Part shown: positions 33,178-44,799 of the stretch, one piece after another
How the letters are laid out: every line of letters starts with the position of its first letter
How positions within the stretch are numbered: the stretch's first letter is position 1
Assembly (NCBI GenBank): GCA_023653785.1
Contig: JAMKCH010079288.1
Span: forward strand, 1-64,000
Direction of reading: 5' to 3'
Length of the DNA stretch: 64,000 nt
From: Ophioderma brevispina
Taxonomy: Eukaryota > Echinodermata > Ophiuroidea > Amphilepidida > Ophiodermatidae
The notes under the pieces: model-generated
The model's database searches: none
The model's input: only the letters and a program-made list of their open reading frames with translations
Told to the model about the DNA's origin: nothing
Position numbers and translations under genes: made by a program

Positions 33178-35013
33178 ACCCGGGGGGGCCACTCAGTGAA
33201 AAATGTTGTAAGCACACGCGTGAATTGACTTTCAAAAACGACCCTAAGCTAGGATCCAAAAACTTTTCAAACCGACCCTAAACAAGGATTTTACCCAAGC
33301 CAAAGATACCCTAAATGAGGATTCGGATGAAATTATTATACCAAAACAAGGATTTTACCAAGCAAAGAACCTAAGCGAGGACTTGGAGAAATAGGCCTAT
33401 ATACCCAAAACAAGGATTGATAATGCCAACACCTTAAAATTAGGGAACGTGGATGAAATATATCCCCTACACTAAGGATTGACATTGCCAAATGGCCAGG
33501 GGCATCTTTAATTTGACCATTTTGGGCCGAAATAGCTGATTTGGGTTCAAGGCAATGCTCAACACCATCGATACACAGAAAACATGTGAGCCAAAAACAC
33601 GGGAACTCCAAAAACCAGCTGTCAAACATCCAGAGTGTTCACTTTCTTTTAAAAATCATAATTTTGACATTTTAAACCAAAAAGTAATTGAGGTCCAGGC
33701 AAATGTCAATCAATCATATTGATACACAAGAGCCGAAAACACCGGCACCATGCCAGAATTCGTCTGGGAAACCATCCAGGTACTCCACTTTTGTTTCAAC
33801 ACTATTATTTACCATTCTGGACCAAAATAGCCAAATCGAGTTCCGGGCATGCGAATTACCTACTGCATGTGAATAGAAACGAGAACCCGATTATGAGCAC
33901 ACGGAAATGAGGAAACCACTTTTCAAAAGGGATGTACTCGCAGACGCGACACACAATCCCAATGGTTTTTGATGTCGACTACCTTGTTGTTGGACTACCA
34001 AACCCATTGCGCCCTTATGTTTGATCGACATTGTTGATCCAGGATACATTTATGCTCCCCACTTCAATATTTTTGACTATTCACCCAAGATATGCCGAAA
34101 CACCAGGAACCATCTCCATGAAAACCATCACAAAGTATCATCTTTGTTTAAACTCATTATTTTGACAATTTAATTTTGACAAATACCCCAATTACAAAAT
34201 CATTGCTTTAATTGAAGTAGGATAGTTTTAAATGTGGATTTATAGTTTAGCGTCATTTTTCTACTGATTATCATTGTTTTATTAACATTTGTTTTTATCA
34301 GTATGTTCTAAATATTTATATGACCAGCTGAATTAATTAGTAACGAAATAGCCAATAACAAAATCCGAAATTCGGGCAAGTAACCAATTAGAAACGCGCT
34401 TACACCCCAACCAACGACAAGTTGTGAACAGTACGCCCTTCTCACGGCGAAAGTTCGCAGGGGCCGGTTACGCAAATGGAAAAGTGACGATGCCTGGGTT
34501 ATCCAGGGATATCTCGGCGATTAAAGAGCGATGAGAATCTTTGATATCAACGGCTTTCAATTCATAACAATTATTCTTGGAGTGTACAAAGTGAAAAAAA
34601 ATACGAGCACTATCATGCGACAATTTTAATGCTTGATGTAGTTATCGACGGACGCCCACTAACTCATCTGTTAAAGGTGACTTCCTGTATAAAATAGACC
34701 GCCAGACAGTGCAGATGGTCTTCTCGATCTCGGCTCGGAAACCCGTAAACATGGTACAAAATACGGCGAACAAAAATGGTTTGTTAAATTGGTAAAATCG
34801 CTGGTATATGCAATAAGTAATGAATATATCACCGCTAGTTGGATCATGTTTAACAATTACCCTAGCGAGGATAGTGCCTATTAACAAAACACCCTTCTTG
34901 TGCTAAATCAGATATTTTGAGACCCTAAACCGTTTTGCCTTTACAAAAGCACCCTAAAACCGCGTTTTCTTTCACGCAGGTGCTTACAAGTTTATTCGAG
35001 TGGGCCCACCGGG
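33178..35013. mobile_element. CCCGGGGG-CACT fold-back element of ~1.8 kb
   Basis: The left end CCCGGGGGGGCCACTCAGTG leads into GTAAGCACACGCGTGAA and ACCCTAAG. The right end, in reverse complement, reads CCGGTGGGCCCACTCGAATA, then GTAAGCACCTGCGTGAA and TAGGGT, so at least 65 bp are inverted. Internally, motifs like 'ACCCTAAA-AAGGATT' repeat every 35-60 bp from 33240 to 33480. It has no convincing coding sequence. Related ends occur at 205-545 and 47347-47762. Confidence 0.7.
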
Positions 35014-35960
35014 GGATGTTATTGATTGATATTTGATAAAGGTAGAGAGGAAGGTGCTTGCGTCATTCCAATTGCCCAATTTCCTCACTATTGTCTATAT
35101 AACTTAACAGGGGCGAATGATATAAGAATTAAGGGATTCATTTTCACGAAGGACCTGGTATATAAAGTAACAAGTAATAAAAGTCACTCCACTCAACCTT
35201 ACTGATGTTACGTGAACACCTTCTGCAAACATAGATGAGGGTTATGTGCACAGGCACACTCTTTTTAGATCTTAAAAGGCCAGGTGTACGCCCATAATGA
35301 ATAGGACGGGATTTCTATTCATTTGTTGGCGTTAGGTGGCGCCGCAACTCCCGATGCTTTACTAATCTCGTTTCATAATGATAAGTTGACCTTCACGCGT
35401 ATATGGCCTATCTCGTTTAATATGACATGCAAAACACTGGTATGAGATTAAGTGAGGCGGCATTAAGAGGGCGCCAAGCAGTTTCTCTCGGGCAGGTTAC
35501 ACGGCCTTTAAAGGAGATCATCAGGCTACGCTTTGCTGAAACATTCTCACTTGGTGAGGGAGCGGCCATGTGCCAATAACATAAAAGCAGGCGTGTATGT
35601 AATGAAATGTAGAAAGTGTAGTGGATTATATAGTGTGTTTCACTAAATGTCAGCCGAAATGCTATGCAGCATTAAGCTCAAGTGATCTATCATATTAGAG
35701 TCCCTCAATTGCCACACTGCTATGCATTGAGCAATCACTTGAAATTCTGGCCTATCAATCAATTGAGACTTCACTGTGGACTGGAATGAACTATTTTGAT
35801 GGGCCAGCTAAATGCTTAAAAAATACTGTGGTAAAAATCTTACATCCGAAGTAAGGCGGCCTACTCGTTTTGATACCCCTGGCTTGAAAAGCAGAAGGGG
35901 ATTATGCTATCAGTTAAAAGGCTTCGGCGGCGTCGGTTGTCGGAGTCGAGTCAGAGGCGG
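35014..35960. other. Non-coding stretch, nothing recognised
   Basis: No supported gene or repeated structure was seen in this interval. Confidence 0.4.
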
Positions 35961-35964
35961 AGTC

Positions 35965-36500
35965 CAACAACAATCTTGTGAACGCGATAAATTGAGAACC
36001 CAATAAGGGTATGGTGATGGAACTTGGGGGTGGGATCGGACGCCTGCCTTCATCGGATTAGATTTCTGGGCGTGGCATATGCTAATTAGGTACCTAATTT
36101 GGCTAATTAATGAGTTAATTTGGGGTTATTTTACACCAACAATCTGTTGTGAACGACGCGATAATATGAGACCCATAAGGGTTAAGATTATGGTGATGGA
36201 TTGGTGGGTGGGATTTCGGACTGCCATGCCTTTATCTGATTAGATTATGGGCGTGGCATATGCTAATAGGTACATAATTTGCATAATTAATGAGTTAATT
36301 TGGGGTATTTTTACCAAAATCTTGTGAAACGCGATAACATGAGACCCATAAGGTTATGGTTGTTTTGGGATGTGACTTGGGGGGTGGGGATCGGGACGGC
36401 CATGCCCTCATCTGATTAGGGTATGGGCGTGGCATATGCTATTAGGTACCTAATTGCATAATTAATGAGTTAATTTGGGGTATTTTTACCCAAAAAGTTC
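35965..36500 (+). repeat. ~170 bp tandem repeat, three copies
   Basis: Units begin near 35969, 36139 and 36316 with CAATCTTGTGAACGCGATAA and contain GGGCGTGGCATATGCTAAT, then AGGTACCTAATTTGC and ATAATTAATGAGTTAATTTG. Related, more diverged units lie at 38476-38775. Confidence 0.85.
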
Positions 36501-36574
36501 TTGGAAAAAACTATTGAGATCATAAGTCCGATTTGAAGAAACTTGATGGAGGGTGGGGAATCATGTATCTCGCG

Positions 36575-37805
36575 CTGATTAGGGTTTAAGGTGGGTTGTC
36601 CGGGTTAAGGGGGGTTGTCCGGGGTTTAAGGGGGTTGTCCAGCTTAAGGGGGTGTTGGGTTTAAGGGGGATTGTTGGGGATGAAGGTGGGTTGTCTGGGT
36701 ATAAAGGGGGTTGTCCGGGGTTTAAGGGGGGTTGTCCAGCTTTAAGGGGGTTGTTGGGTTAAGGGGGATTGTTGGGGTTTAAGGGGGGGGTTGTGGTTTA
36801 AGGGGGATGTGTTGTGGTTTAAGGTGGGCTGCACGAGTTTAAGGGGGGGGGTGGGTCAGGTTTAAGGGGGGGGGTTGTCCTGGGTTTAAGGGGGGTGTCC
36901 AGCTTTAAGGGGGTTGTTTGGTTTAAGGGGGATTGTTGGGTTTAAGGTGGGTTGTCTGGTTTAAGGGGGTTGTCCGGGTGGTTTAAGGGGGGTTGCTTGG
37001 ACTTAAGGGGGATTGTTGGGTGGTTTAAGGCGGGTTGCGGGTTTTTAAGGGGTTGTCCGGGTTTAAGAGGGGGGGTTGTCTGGCGTTAAGGGGCTTTGTG
37101 GTTTAAGGGGGTTGAACGAGTTAAGGGGGGTTTTTTTTTTTTGCCCGTGTTTTAAGCGGGGTTGTCGGGTTTAAGGTGGGGTTGTCTACAGCTTTAAGGG
37201 GGTTGTTGATTTAAGGGGGATGTTGGGTTTAAGGTGGGTTGCTGGGTTTTAAAGGGGTTTGTCCGGGTTTAAGGGGTTGTCTGGACTTAAGGGGATTGTG
37301 GGGTTTAGGGGTTGTCTGGGTTTAAAGGGGTTGTCCAGGTTAAGGGGGGGTTGTCTGGATTAAGGGGAGCTTGTTGTGGTTTAAGGTGGGTTGCACCAGT
37401 TTTAAGGGGTTGCCAGGTTTAAGGGGGGTTGTGGGGTTAAGGGGGATTTTTGGGTTTACGGGGGGTTTTGGGTTAGGGGTTTTGTGGCACATTAACGCGT
37501 GTTTTATACATGCGCCGACGTGCACACATGCACGCGTGTAGAGCGAATGTGAGTATGCATTGGCGGACGTTTGCACATGGGGTGGTCCGGGTTTAAGGGG
37601 GGTGTCTGGGCTTAAGGGGATTGTTGGGGGTTTAAGGTGGGTTTGTCGGGTTTAAGGGGGTTGTCGGGGTTTAAGGGGGGTTGTCTGGGCTTAAGGGGGG
37701 CTTGTTGTGTTTAAGGTGGGTTGCACGAGGATTAAGGGGGAGTTGCCCAGGTTTAAGGGGGGGTTGGGGTTTAAGGGGATTTTTGGGTTAAGGGGGGTTT
37801 TGCAG
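36575..37805 (+). repeat. G-rich minisatellite, unit TTTAAGGGGGGTTGTCCGGG
   Basis: More than 50 units of roughly 18-25 bp, each with TTTAAG followed by 4-8 G and a GTTGT-C/T-GG part. The units vary in G-run length and in the last bases (TCCGGG, TTGGG, CACGAG). A ~95 bp non-repeat stretch interrupts it near 37490-37580. Every unit gives a G run, so the + strand is a long potential G-quadruplex former. The - strand frame at 37340-37576 is a Pro/Asn/Leu artefact. Confidence 0.9.
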
Positions 37806-38475
37806 CTGATTATTTAAAATTTGAAACCGCTCCCGCCAGGGGCATTTAGCGGTTCGAGAACGCGAGTGTTATTTTTTGTACAGAGGTTAATCTGTTAAGC
37901 AGTTATTTCTTTATTGGAAGATAATCACTGCAGATGTGCAATGATTCAAAGAGCATACAACATATAGAAATTGTAGATACTAAAAGTAAATTACTCTTGT
38001 ATTGACAATCATCATGGGAAAACTATAGACATGACATAGCAATGGCCCGCGTGATGGCGAAACGTCACTTGGCCACTGAGAATTTTAGTACATGGATGCA
38101 CCCATCAGTCTGCTTGCATTTTGTCTTATAATAAGCTAATTATTTATTGGCAAATTATCACTGTTGAGAATCTTTAAACATAAATTATCACATGTTGTAA
38201 ACTAAAAAAGCATGTTATATTCTTGAACACGGCAAGCGAACTCCATGCAGTCACTCAAAGATCAATATTTGTCAATTTTGGTTTAAAAAAGTCAAAAATT
38301 ATTAATTTTTAGGGCATTTTCAGAAGAATAAGCATTGGAAAATGCATCTAAATTAGTCAAAACAAGCCTAGTATTTGCTTGTTTTTGTCTCGCCTGAACC
38401 TTATTCTGGCAGAGAGTGTAACATTTTCTGTATGTCTCTGTCTGTCTGTAATGCTGTCTGTCTGCCCGCCGTCCG
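37806..38475. other. AT-rich stretch, nothing recognised
   Basis: No gene or repeat was supported here. Confidence 0.35.
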
Positions 38476-38775
38476 TGTTCCAGGCTGTGTACGATTATCT
38501 GGAGTTCGTAAGGGTACGTTGATGAACTTGGTGGAAAGAGCGGGTCCAATGAAGTTATAGACTGATTAGATTTTGGGCGTAATATGCTTATTAAGTAGCT
38601 AATTTGCATTAATTTCGAAAATTTTCCCGCAAGGCTTGTACAAGTTTTATGGAGTTCCGTAAGGCGTATAATGATGTAACTTGGTGGAACGGGAGCGGGC
38701 TGGAGAGTTCATGAACTGAGTAGATTCGGGCGGTATTTCGGGCAAATTAAGTATGCAAATGACCTCATTAATAGC
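38476..38775 (+). repeat. Two units related to the 35.9 kb tandem repeat
   Basis: Units near 38490 and 38640 share GGAGTTCCGTAAGG-TA, AACTTGGTGGAA and GATTAGATTTTGGGCG with each other. They share the TATGCTAATTAAGTAGCTAA core with the 35965-36500 array. Confidence 0.65.
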
Positions 38776-38799
38776 AAAAATCAGCGTAATTGATTACAA

Positions 38800-39420
38800 T
38801 TTTGAAACGGTTTACAATCGGATACGGATAAAATTCCTTACTGCATGAAGCCTATCACGATGCGCATCTTTCTTGCAATTTGAAAGTGCGAGATAGGCGG
38901 CTTAGGTATGCAAATGAGCTAAATTACTATGCATAAGTACTGTATCTCTGAAACTCCATCGGATGGGCAAAATTACTTCGCAACATGAATGGAATCCTAT
39001 GCCATGATCTTTGGGTGAATCATAATTGGGTCAAAGTGCATGTGGGCCGATAAGGGCATTTTTTTGATTACAATTGATCTAATTAAATATGCATACATTG
39101 CTTGTGTAGAGCTGAAAATGGTACTGGATATCGCAAAATTCCTTCGCTACATGAGAATTCTATGACGTTAAATCTTTGGTGTGAATCCTAATTGCGGTCC
39201 AAAGTGGCACGGGGTCAATAAAGGGGCATTGTTGATGCATTGATCTAATTAAATATGCGTAATTGCTGTATCGCTTAAATGTTACATTGGATATGCAAAA
39301 TTCACCTTCGCTACTGAGACTAATATGCGGTACCATCTTTGGTGAATCTAATTGTGTTCAAAATGCACGGGGGCCACTTAAAGGGGAATTCTTTGATTAT
39401 TTAAAAAATTGAAGTAATGC
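38800..39420 (+). repeat. ~155 bp tandem repeat, about four copies
   Basis: TATGCAAAATT-CTTCGCTAC, ATCTTTGGTGTGAATC and ATTGATCTAATTAAATATGC recur in order. Unit starts lie near 38780, 38937, 39098 and 39252. Confidence 0.8.
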
Positions 39421-39929
39421 TAAATGCTAGGTCCATTTCAACCAAATTTGCTCAGGTTGTCAATCGTTCAGTGTGAAATTATACACCTTCAAAAAGAATT
39501 TCATTCAGGAGTTTGTTTACCTTACAATAAATTAGGTCAGCATGTGTTTTATTTGGCAGTATATGGCGTGTTGAGTTGGGGGTGTACAAAAACGGGTACA
39601 AAACAAGAAGAAGAAATCAAAAGGGGGGGGGGAGTCTAACCACAACCAAAATGATTTATAGCTAGATCAGTGCCCCATGTTTTCATTGAATGGTTTTTTT
39701 AACTGGTTGTTGCACTTGGGTCGGTCTTTTGGGTGGCAGCCGTTTACAGTCTTGCAAAAGGTTGAAAGATGCAAAATGGGCATTTCACCTGTTTCTGGGA
39801 CCCAGTAGGGCACTCAAATTAAAAATGCGGTCACATGATTTTTTCAAAAAATAGTGTTGCCAAATTGAATTAAATTTTCATATTTTTTTCACTAAATTTA
39901 GTGCATTTTAAGGATTTTTGCATGACTTG

Positions 39930-40455
39930 TCTGATTAATATCTTCCCCAATTGGAAAAATGTTTGTGACCCCTGGTGGTCGTTTAAATGAGAGAGAGGAA
40001 AATAAAGAATACTATAAATGCAAATCCCGGGGTGCTACTCCTTAAACATCTCGTGGTTATGATTATGTTGGGGACATTTCAAGATCAAATAGCTCCCAAA
40101 CGGAAGATGTAGTGACCTCTATGGTGGTTGTCAAATGAAGAGTGAGAGGTTTATAGAATACTATCAAAAATGCAAACCCGGGGGTGTACTCCTAAACATC
40201 TATTTATGCTCATGGTGGAGGACTTCTTCATTGATTATATCTCTACAATGGAAATGTGTTACCCCTGGGGTTGGTGTCAAATGAAAAGGCAGGAAGTAAA
40301 GAATACTATAAATGCAAAACCCAGGGGTGCTACTTCTAACCATCTCTGACTTATGCTCGTTGGGGGGAATTTCAACTTGTTCAAGATTAATATCTCCACA
40401 ATGCAAATGTGGTGACCCCTAGGGTGGGTCAATGAAAATAGTGGGAAGTAAAAAT
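39930..40455 (+). repeat. ~147 bp tandem repeat, about 3.3 copies
   Basis: TACTATAAATGCAAA-CCC, then GGGGTGCTACTCC and TAAACATCTC, recur near 40010, 40160 and 40305. Each copy also has TGTGGTGACCCCTAGGGTGG-like sequence and a following TCAAATGA. Confidence 0.8.
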
Positions 40456-40739
40456 AGTTGAGAAATTGGCGTGTATATGCCGTGCAAAACTTTTTCGGGA
40501 GCGACACCCTGTACTCGCACAGTTGCACTTATGGTGGTGCTTTTTGTATACAGTTATAGGCGAAAGCAGGTGAGACTTGGGTTCGAGAACCGCCTTTTTG
40601 TTGTGGGCCAGCCAGCTATAGCCAGCTTAGCTGCAGACACTTAGGAATTCTGTGAGTGGTATGTGTTTATTGTGTTGGATGTGTTGTGTGGATGGTGTGT
40701 CACAAATTGTTGAAGTTTTTGGTTAAATTGACCTCAATT

Positions 40740-40990
40740 GAAAAAGTTTAACTTCAATTGCAACCAAATTCTGTGATAGGTGCACAATGGGATCCGTCAT
40801 ATGTTGATGAGGTCAAGTCATGTTGAAAGGTCCAAGTCATGGGAGGTCAAGTTGAAAAAATGGGCTAAAAATGAAAAGTCATCTAATTGAAACGTGAAGT
40901 TCAAATTGACCAACTGTGTTCATAGGTGGCACCATAGATCCCCATATGTTGATGAGATCAAAGGTCACGTGCCAGGGTCAAAGGTCATGG
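40740..40990 (+). repeat. Two units of a ~150 bp tandem repeat
   Basis: TGTGATAGGTGCACAATGGGATCC and TGTTCATAGGTGGCACCATA, each followed by CATATGTTGATGAGRTCAA and a GGTCA-rich part, lie 150 bp apart. Confidence 0.65.
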
Positions 40991-41043
40991 GGCGGCCCAC
41001 AGCTATATTCTTGTAATATAGCGAGCGCGAAGACGAGAACCGC

Positions 41044-41047
<4 letters not shown>

Positions 41048-41093
<46 letters not shown>
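41048..41093. repeat. Poly-T run of 46
   Basis: Uninterrupted T homopolymer. The length in the consensus is not reliable. It may be a retroposon tail in reverse orientation, but no matching element body was identified. Confidence 0.9.
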
Positions 41094-41098
<5 letters not shown>

Positions 41099-41929
41099 CA
41101 AATACAAATGTTGTTTCACGAAAATAGCATTTTTAAAATCGCGAAACTATCAAGAGTCGGTAAACATCCCCATATACGATTCAAATTTATCAAAATTTAT
41201 TTTAGCTCAATATTCATAAATTCTTTCTTGAATAAAATGGAAAATAATGCATGGAAAAGGTACTCATCTTATCCGTTCAAATCAAAATTTTACGTAAAAA
41301 TTGGCGATTGGGTTTCATGACATTGGGTTATTGGACATTGGAAGGATGTTGAATTTTACCTATACTAAAGCAACAGAATACCGCTTCTGCCTTTGCAAGC
41401 ATCCGACGACAACATGTTTAGAAGTCGATTATTGAAATAGAAAGAGAGGAACGCAAACCGCATCCGTCTTAGAGGCTGCCAAATTCCCTAAGTGGGGAGG
41501 GGGGGGGCACAGACGACAGAACAGCGCAGTAAAGAAGATATTGGAATTTCTAATAATTGAAACTAAACTTTTCAATATCAGAAAACGGACCTTTGTTGCA
41601 CAAACAAAATAAACCAAAACAAAAAACATGAGCTGGAGATGTGTACGTCTAAAGACTACTGATAACAGTAACACTCCATGGAAAAGTTGGTTTACAAATT
41701 TTGAATCGGGCATAACTCGGTAAACAGCGTCTCCTTTGGAAGGAAAGATTTTTCGGTGTCGGAAATCTAACGAAATGCACTTTCAGATGAGTATGGATTA
41801 CTCTTCTTTTCGTGAAATAGGGTGCATTTGAGGGTTTCCTTTTTTTTGAGAAACCCGGGTAGATGTATCTCAAGTAGGCAGTGGGTGGGTTTGGGATACA
41901 AAGTGTCATGTGGCATGGGTCTAAAGGTC

Positions 41930-42660
41930 AAAATGTGTCAAAAATAGGGGTCCAATGTGGTCAAACGGGGTTAAATCGCTATAATAAAATTGTTCAACAG
42001 ATATCTTTTGATTGGAGGCAAGAATGGATTGTCCTCTGCGCTGCATAGAGTCACTCAGTAGGTGGAAGATGTGTTAGGAGGAGGGTATGTGGCATGATTG
42101 GTCAAGGCAAAGCGGTCAAAAATAGGAAAAAACCTTAGTGTTGTGGTAGGATGATGAAACTTGGTGGGTGTGTTTCAAGGTACAATCACTAAACATGTGT
42201 TAGAAGATGAACATTGGTGGGTGTGGTCAACCATTTAGTGCCAAAACCAAAAATCAAGGTCATGCGGGGTCTTCGTCCAAGGTTAAATCACTAATTATGT
42301 AGTGGGAGGGTGATGAAAATTGGTGTGTGGGCATCATTCAGTGCCAAAAATTTGAGAAGGTCATGGGGTCATTCAAGTCAAATCAATAATCATGTGGTAG
42401 GGGATGAAACCATGGTGGGTGTTGTCAACCAGTTCAGTGCCAAACAATTTGGAGGTCATTTCAAGGTCATGCGCGGGCGGGGGGTCATTAAATTACTATA
42501 GGTGGTAGTAGGTGAAATTGGTTGGTGTGGTAAAACATTAGTGCTTCTTGAAACTTTGGAAGATCATTTTCAAAGTCGTTTGCGGGATCATTGCAAGTCA
42601 AAGCACTAATCATGTGGTTAGTAGGATGAAATTGTGGGTTGTGGCAACATTCAGTGAATT
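41930..42660 (+). repeat. ~115 bp tandem repeat, at least five copies
   Basis: GGATGATGAAACTTGGTGGG, then TGTGGTCAACCATTCAGTGCC, AAAAATTT-GAAGGTCAT and TCAAGTCAAATCACTAATCA, recur from about 42140. Weaker units lie before that. Diverged units of the same family lie at 44105-44410. Confidence 0.8.
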
Positions 42661-42996
42661 ATGTAAATAGCCCTCAAATTTTTACCACTGATCTCAGATG
42701 AGCATTTATTACAGAATATCTTCAATAACAATTTTCTGAAAAGAATGACTAGGGATGCGGTTAAAGCTGGTTGTCAAGTTTATATGGTGTTCATCTAAGA
42801 AACACTGATGCCAGGTGTAAGCAGCTGTCTGCATCAGATCAGGTTATCATGACCCAAAATATATTTGCTTACAATTACTTGCTGGTGTTTAAGTTTTGTG
42901 AAACTAAAATCTCAGGTTTGATCGTCATAGTAGGGAAAGTTGATATCATAGAAGGCACATGATTCATGAACAATTGCATAGTTTCATTCATATAAG

Positions 42997-43192
42997 GTGG
43001 CTATGATAGTCTCCAAGAAGGCTGCTGTTACAGTTACCAGTGGTTGCCACTCCAAGTTTAAATCTGATACAACACCATCTGCCAAGAAAACTAAAAAAAA
43101 GGGAAAGTGGACCAGTCTCAAAACTACTCCCAAGAATTAATGAGAATTTCCTGTCCATTGAAAGCAAACACACCGAGGCCAGTCAAGTGCAG
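42997..43192 (+). CDS. Internal Lys-rich exon of an unrecognised protein (exon B)
   Basis: The strong donor GTGCAG|GTAAGG defines the 3' end. The acceptor is weaker (TTCATTCATATAAG, or a TAG 13 bases later). The product reads VAMIVSKKAAVTVTSG, KSDTTPSAKKTKKKGKWTSL and, after one frameshift near 43133, PRINENFLSIESKHTEASQV. The AKKTKKKGKW cluster looks like a nuclear localisation signal. The exon may belong with exon A (32871) and exon C (51715), which share strand and style. That link is inference. No family recognised. Confidence 0.5.
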
Positions 43193-44104
43193 GTAAGGAA
43201 TCTTTATCTGGCATAGAGGGCGCCCTCAAGTAGTCAAAACTGCCGTTTGCATGTTTGTACATCGTTTATTTGTGTTAAACCCTCATTGAAATGAATAAGC
43301 CTAAAAGAGTTTCTTTATGGTAAATCAAGTAATTCTGCAATATAAAACACTCCGGAGTGGAGTTATTTCAAATATAGTGCGCAATAAAAAACCTAAAAAA
43401 TAAACAACAGAATGTGTGATTTTCTGTAAAACCATTCAGACTGGTCAATGATCTTATTTATGTTATCATTTCCTATCAGTTCTTGATGATTGTGGGTATG
43501 GAGATTTGAGATTAAAACCAGGAGATGAAGGGAACGGCTGACCCGACTGAATCTAAGGCCCTTCATTCTTGGTTTAAAAATGCTCTAATGTCAATGCACT
43601 CCATATCCATCCATTTCAGCTTCGTCGGAATTTTGCATTTTGACTGGAAAGTACCTGGCCCCTTTACGTGGACCATTCCAATGCAATGTTACACACAAAG
43701 CCCAGTGCTAATTATTTGGCATGTTATCATTATGCACATAATGGATAAGTTAATAAAGGGGATGACCCCAATTAAGTCTATAAATTTTTCATCTTTATAG
43801 AAAGGCCGTCACCGCGACAAAACACATCTGTAAAGTTTTTGTGCCGATATTTCAACCCATTTTAGTTAAGCTAAAAACATGATTTTGTAATCCCCCTTAG
43901 AGTGCTGTACAAAGCCTATTGGCAAACCATAAATTTGAAATATCTCAAAAAGCATGTTTTTTTTTTTGATAAAATTAAATTGAACGCATGTTTATGCCAC
44001 ATTACCAGATTTCAACCAATTTTCCATAAAAATTGTTGAGGACGCCACAGCCGATACTTTACCTTAAAGCTCACTTTTGATTTGTAATCAGGCGTCATGA
44101 CGTC
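43193..44104. other. AT-rich presumed intron, nothing recognised
   Basis: An open stretch at 43525-43800 has no domain or clear splice boundaries. Confidence 0.35.
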
Positions 44105-44410
44105 ACGATTTTGTAAAAATGGTTTTGAGCTGGTGGGTTTAGTCAATATTCGGTGCCAAAAATTTCAAAGATCATTTGAAGGTTATTGGGTCATCTAAGG
44201 TCAAAATTAGTAAAAAATTGTATGATCTTGAAAACTTGGGTATAGGTTTAGTCAACATTCTATGCCAAACCCATTGAAGGTCTTTCAAGGTATCAGGGAT
44301 AATCTGCAGTAAAATCAGTAAAATGTTATGGTCATCAAAATGGGTAGGTTCTGAACATTACATACCCAATGCGATTTAGGGTCATCGAAAGTCAAATTTG
44401 GAGGACATAT
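44105..44410 (+). repeat. Diverged units of the 42 kb tandem family
   Basis: GGTGGGTTTAGTCAATATTC, GTGCCAAAAATTT-AAAG and AAGGTCAAAAT-AGTAAAA recur about every 105-115 bp. They match the 41930-42660 units in outline. Confidence 0.55.
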
Positions 44411-44562
44411 GATTTATGTCGGGCAAAATGATTGAATTCTGGGGCTGTCACTACCACAATTGGCAGTAAGTTTCAGGAGATATGCAATATGCTGTATGTT
44501 TAATGTTCGCTAACTGCTGAAATATTTTCAGAACTTTTGCAAATCAAATTCAACTTGGAGAT

Positions 44563-44564
<2 letters not shown>

Positions 44565-44636
<72 letters not shown>

Positions 44637-44724
44637 ACTCACTCACTCACTCACTCACGCACTCACTCACTCACGAAAGCACGCACGCACGCACGCAGCG
44701 GGCCACGCGCACGCACGCACGCAG
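44565..44724. repeat. Compound microsatellite (CT)n-(CACT)n-(CGCA)n
   Basis: About 68 bp of CT is followed by CACT tetranucleotides and then CGCA tetranucleotides. A low-complexity Leu/Ser/Thr frame (44537-44800) is an artefact of this. Confidence 0.9.
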
Positions 44725-44799
44725 TTGTCCGCACTCAATCAATACTCCCTTTACATTGATTCAATCTAAGTATCACTTCTCAACTATGGTTGACTGTTA

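Noticed and set aside
37340..37576. Pro/Asn/Leu-rich frame on the - strand
   Set aside because: It is the complement of the G-rich minisatellite and its composition follows the repeat.
40560..40640. Possible tRNA (GGGTTCGAGAACC)
   Set aside because: It looks like a T-arm, but the acceptor and anticodon stems do not form.
41048..41093. Poly-T run as the tail of a reverse-oriented retroposon
   Set aside because: No element body, target duplication or pol III promoter was found beside it.
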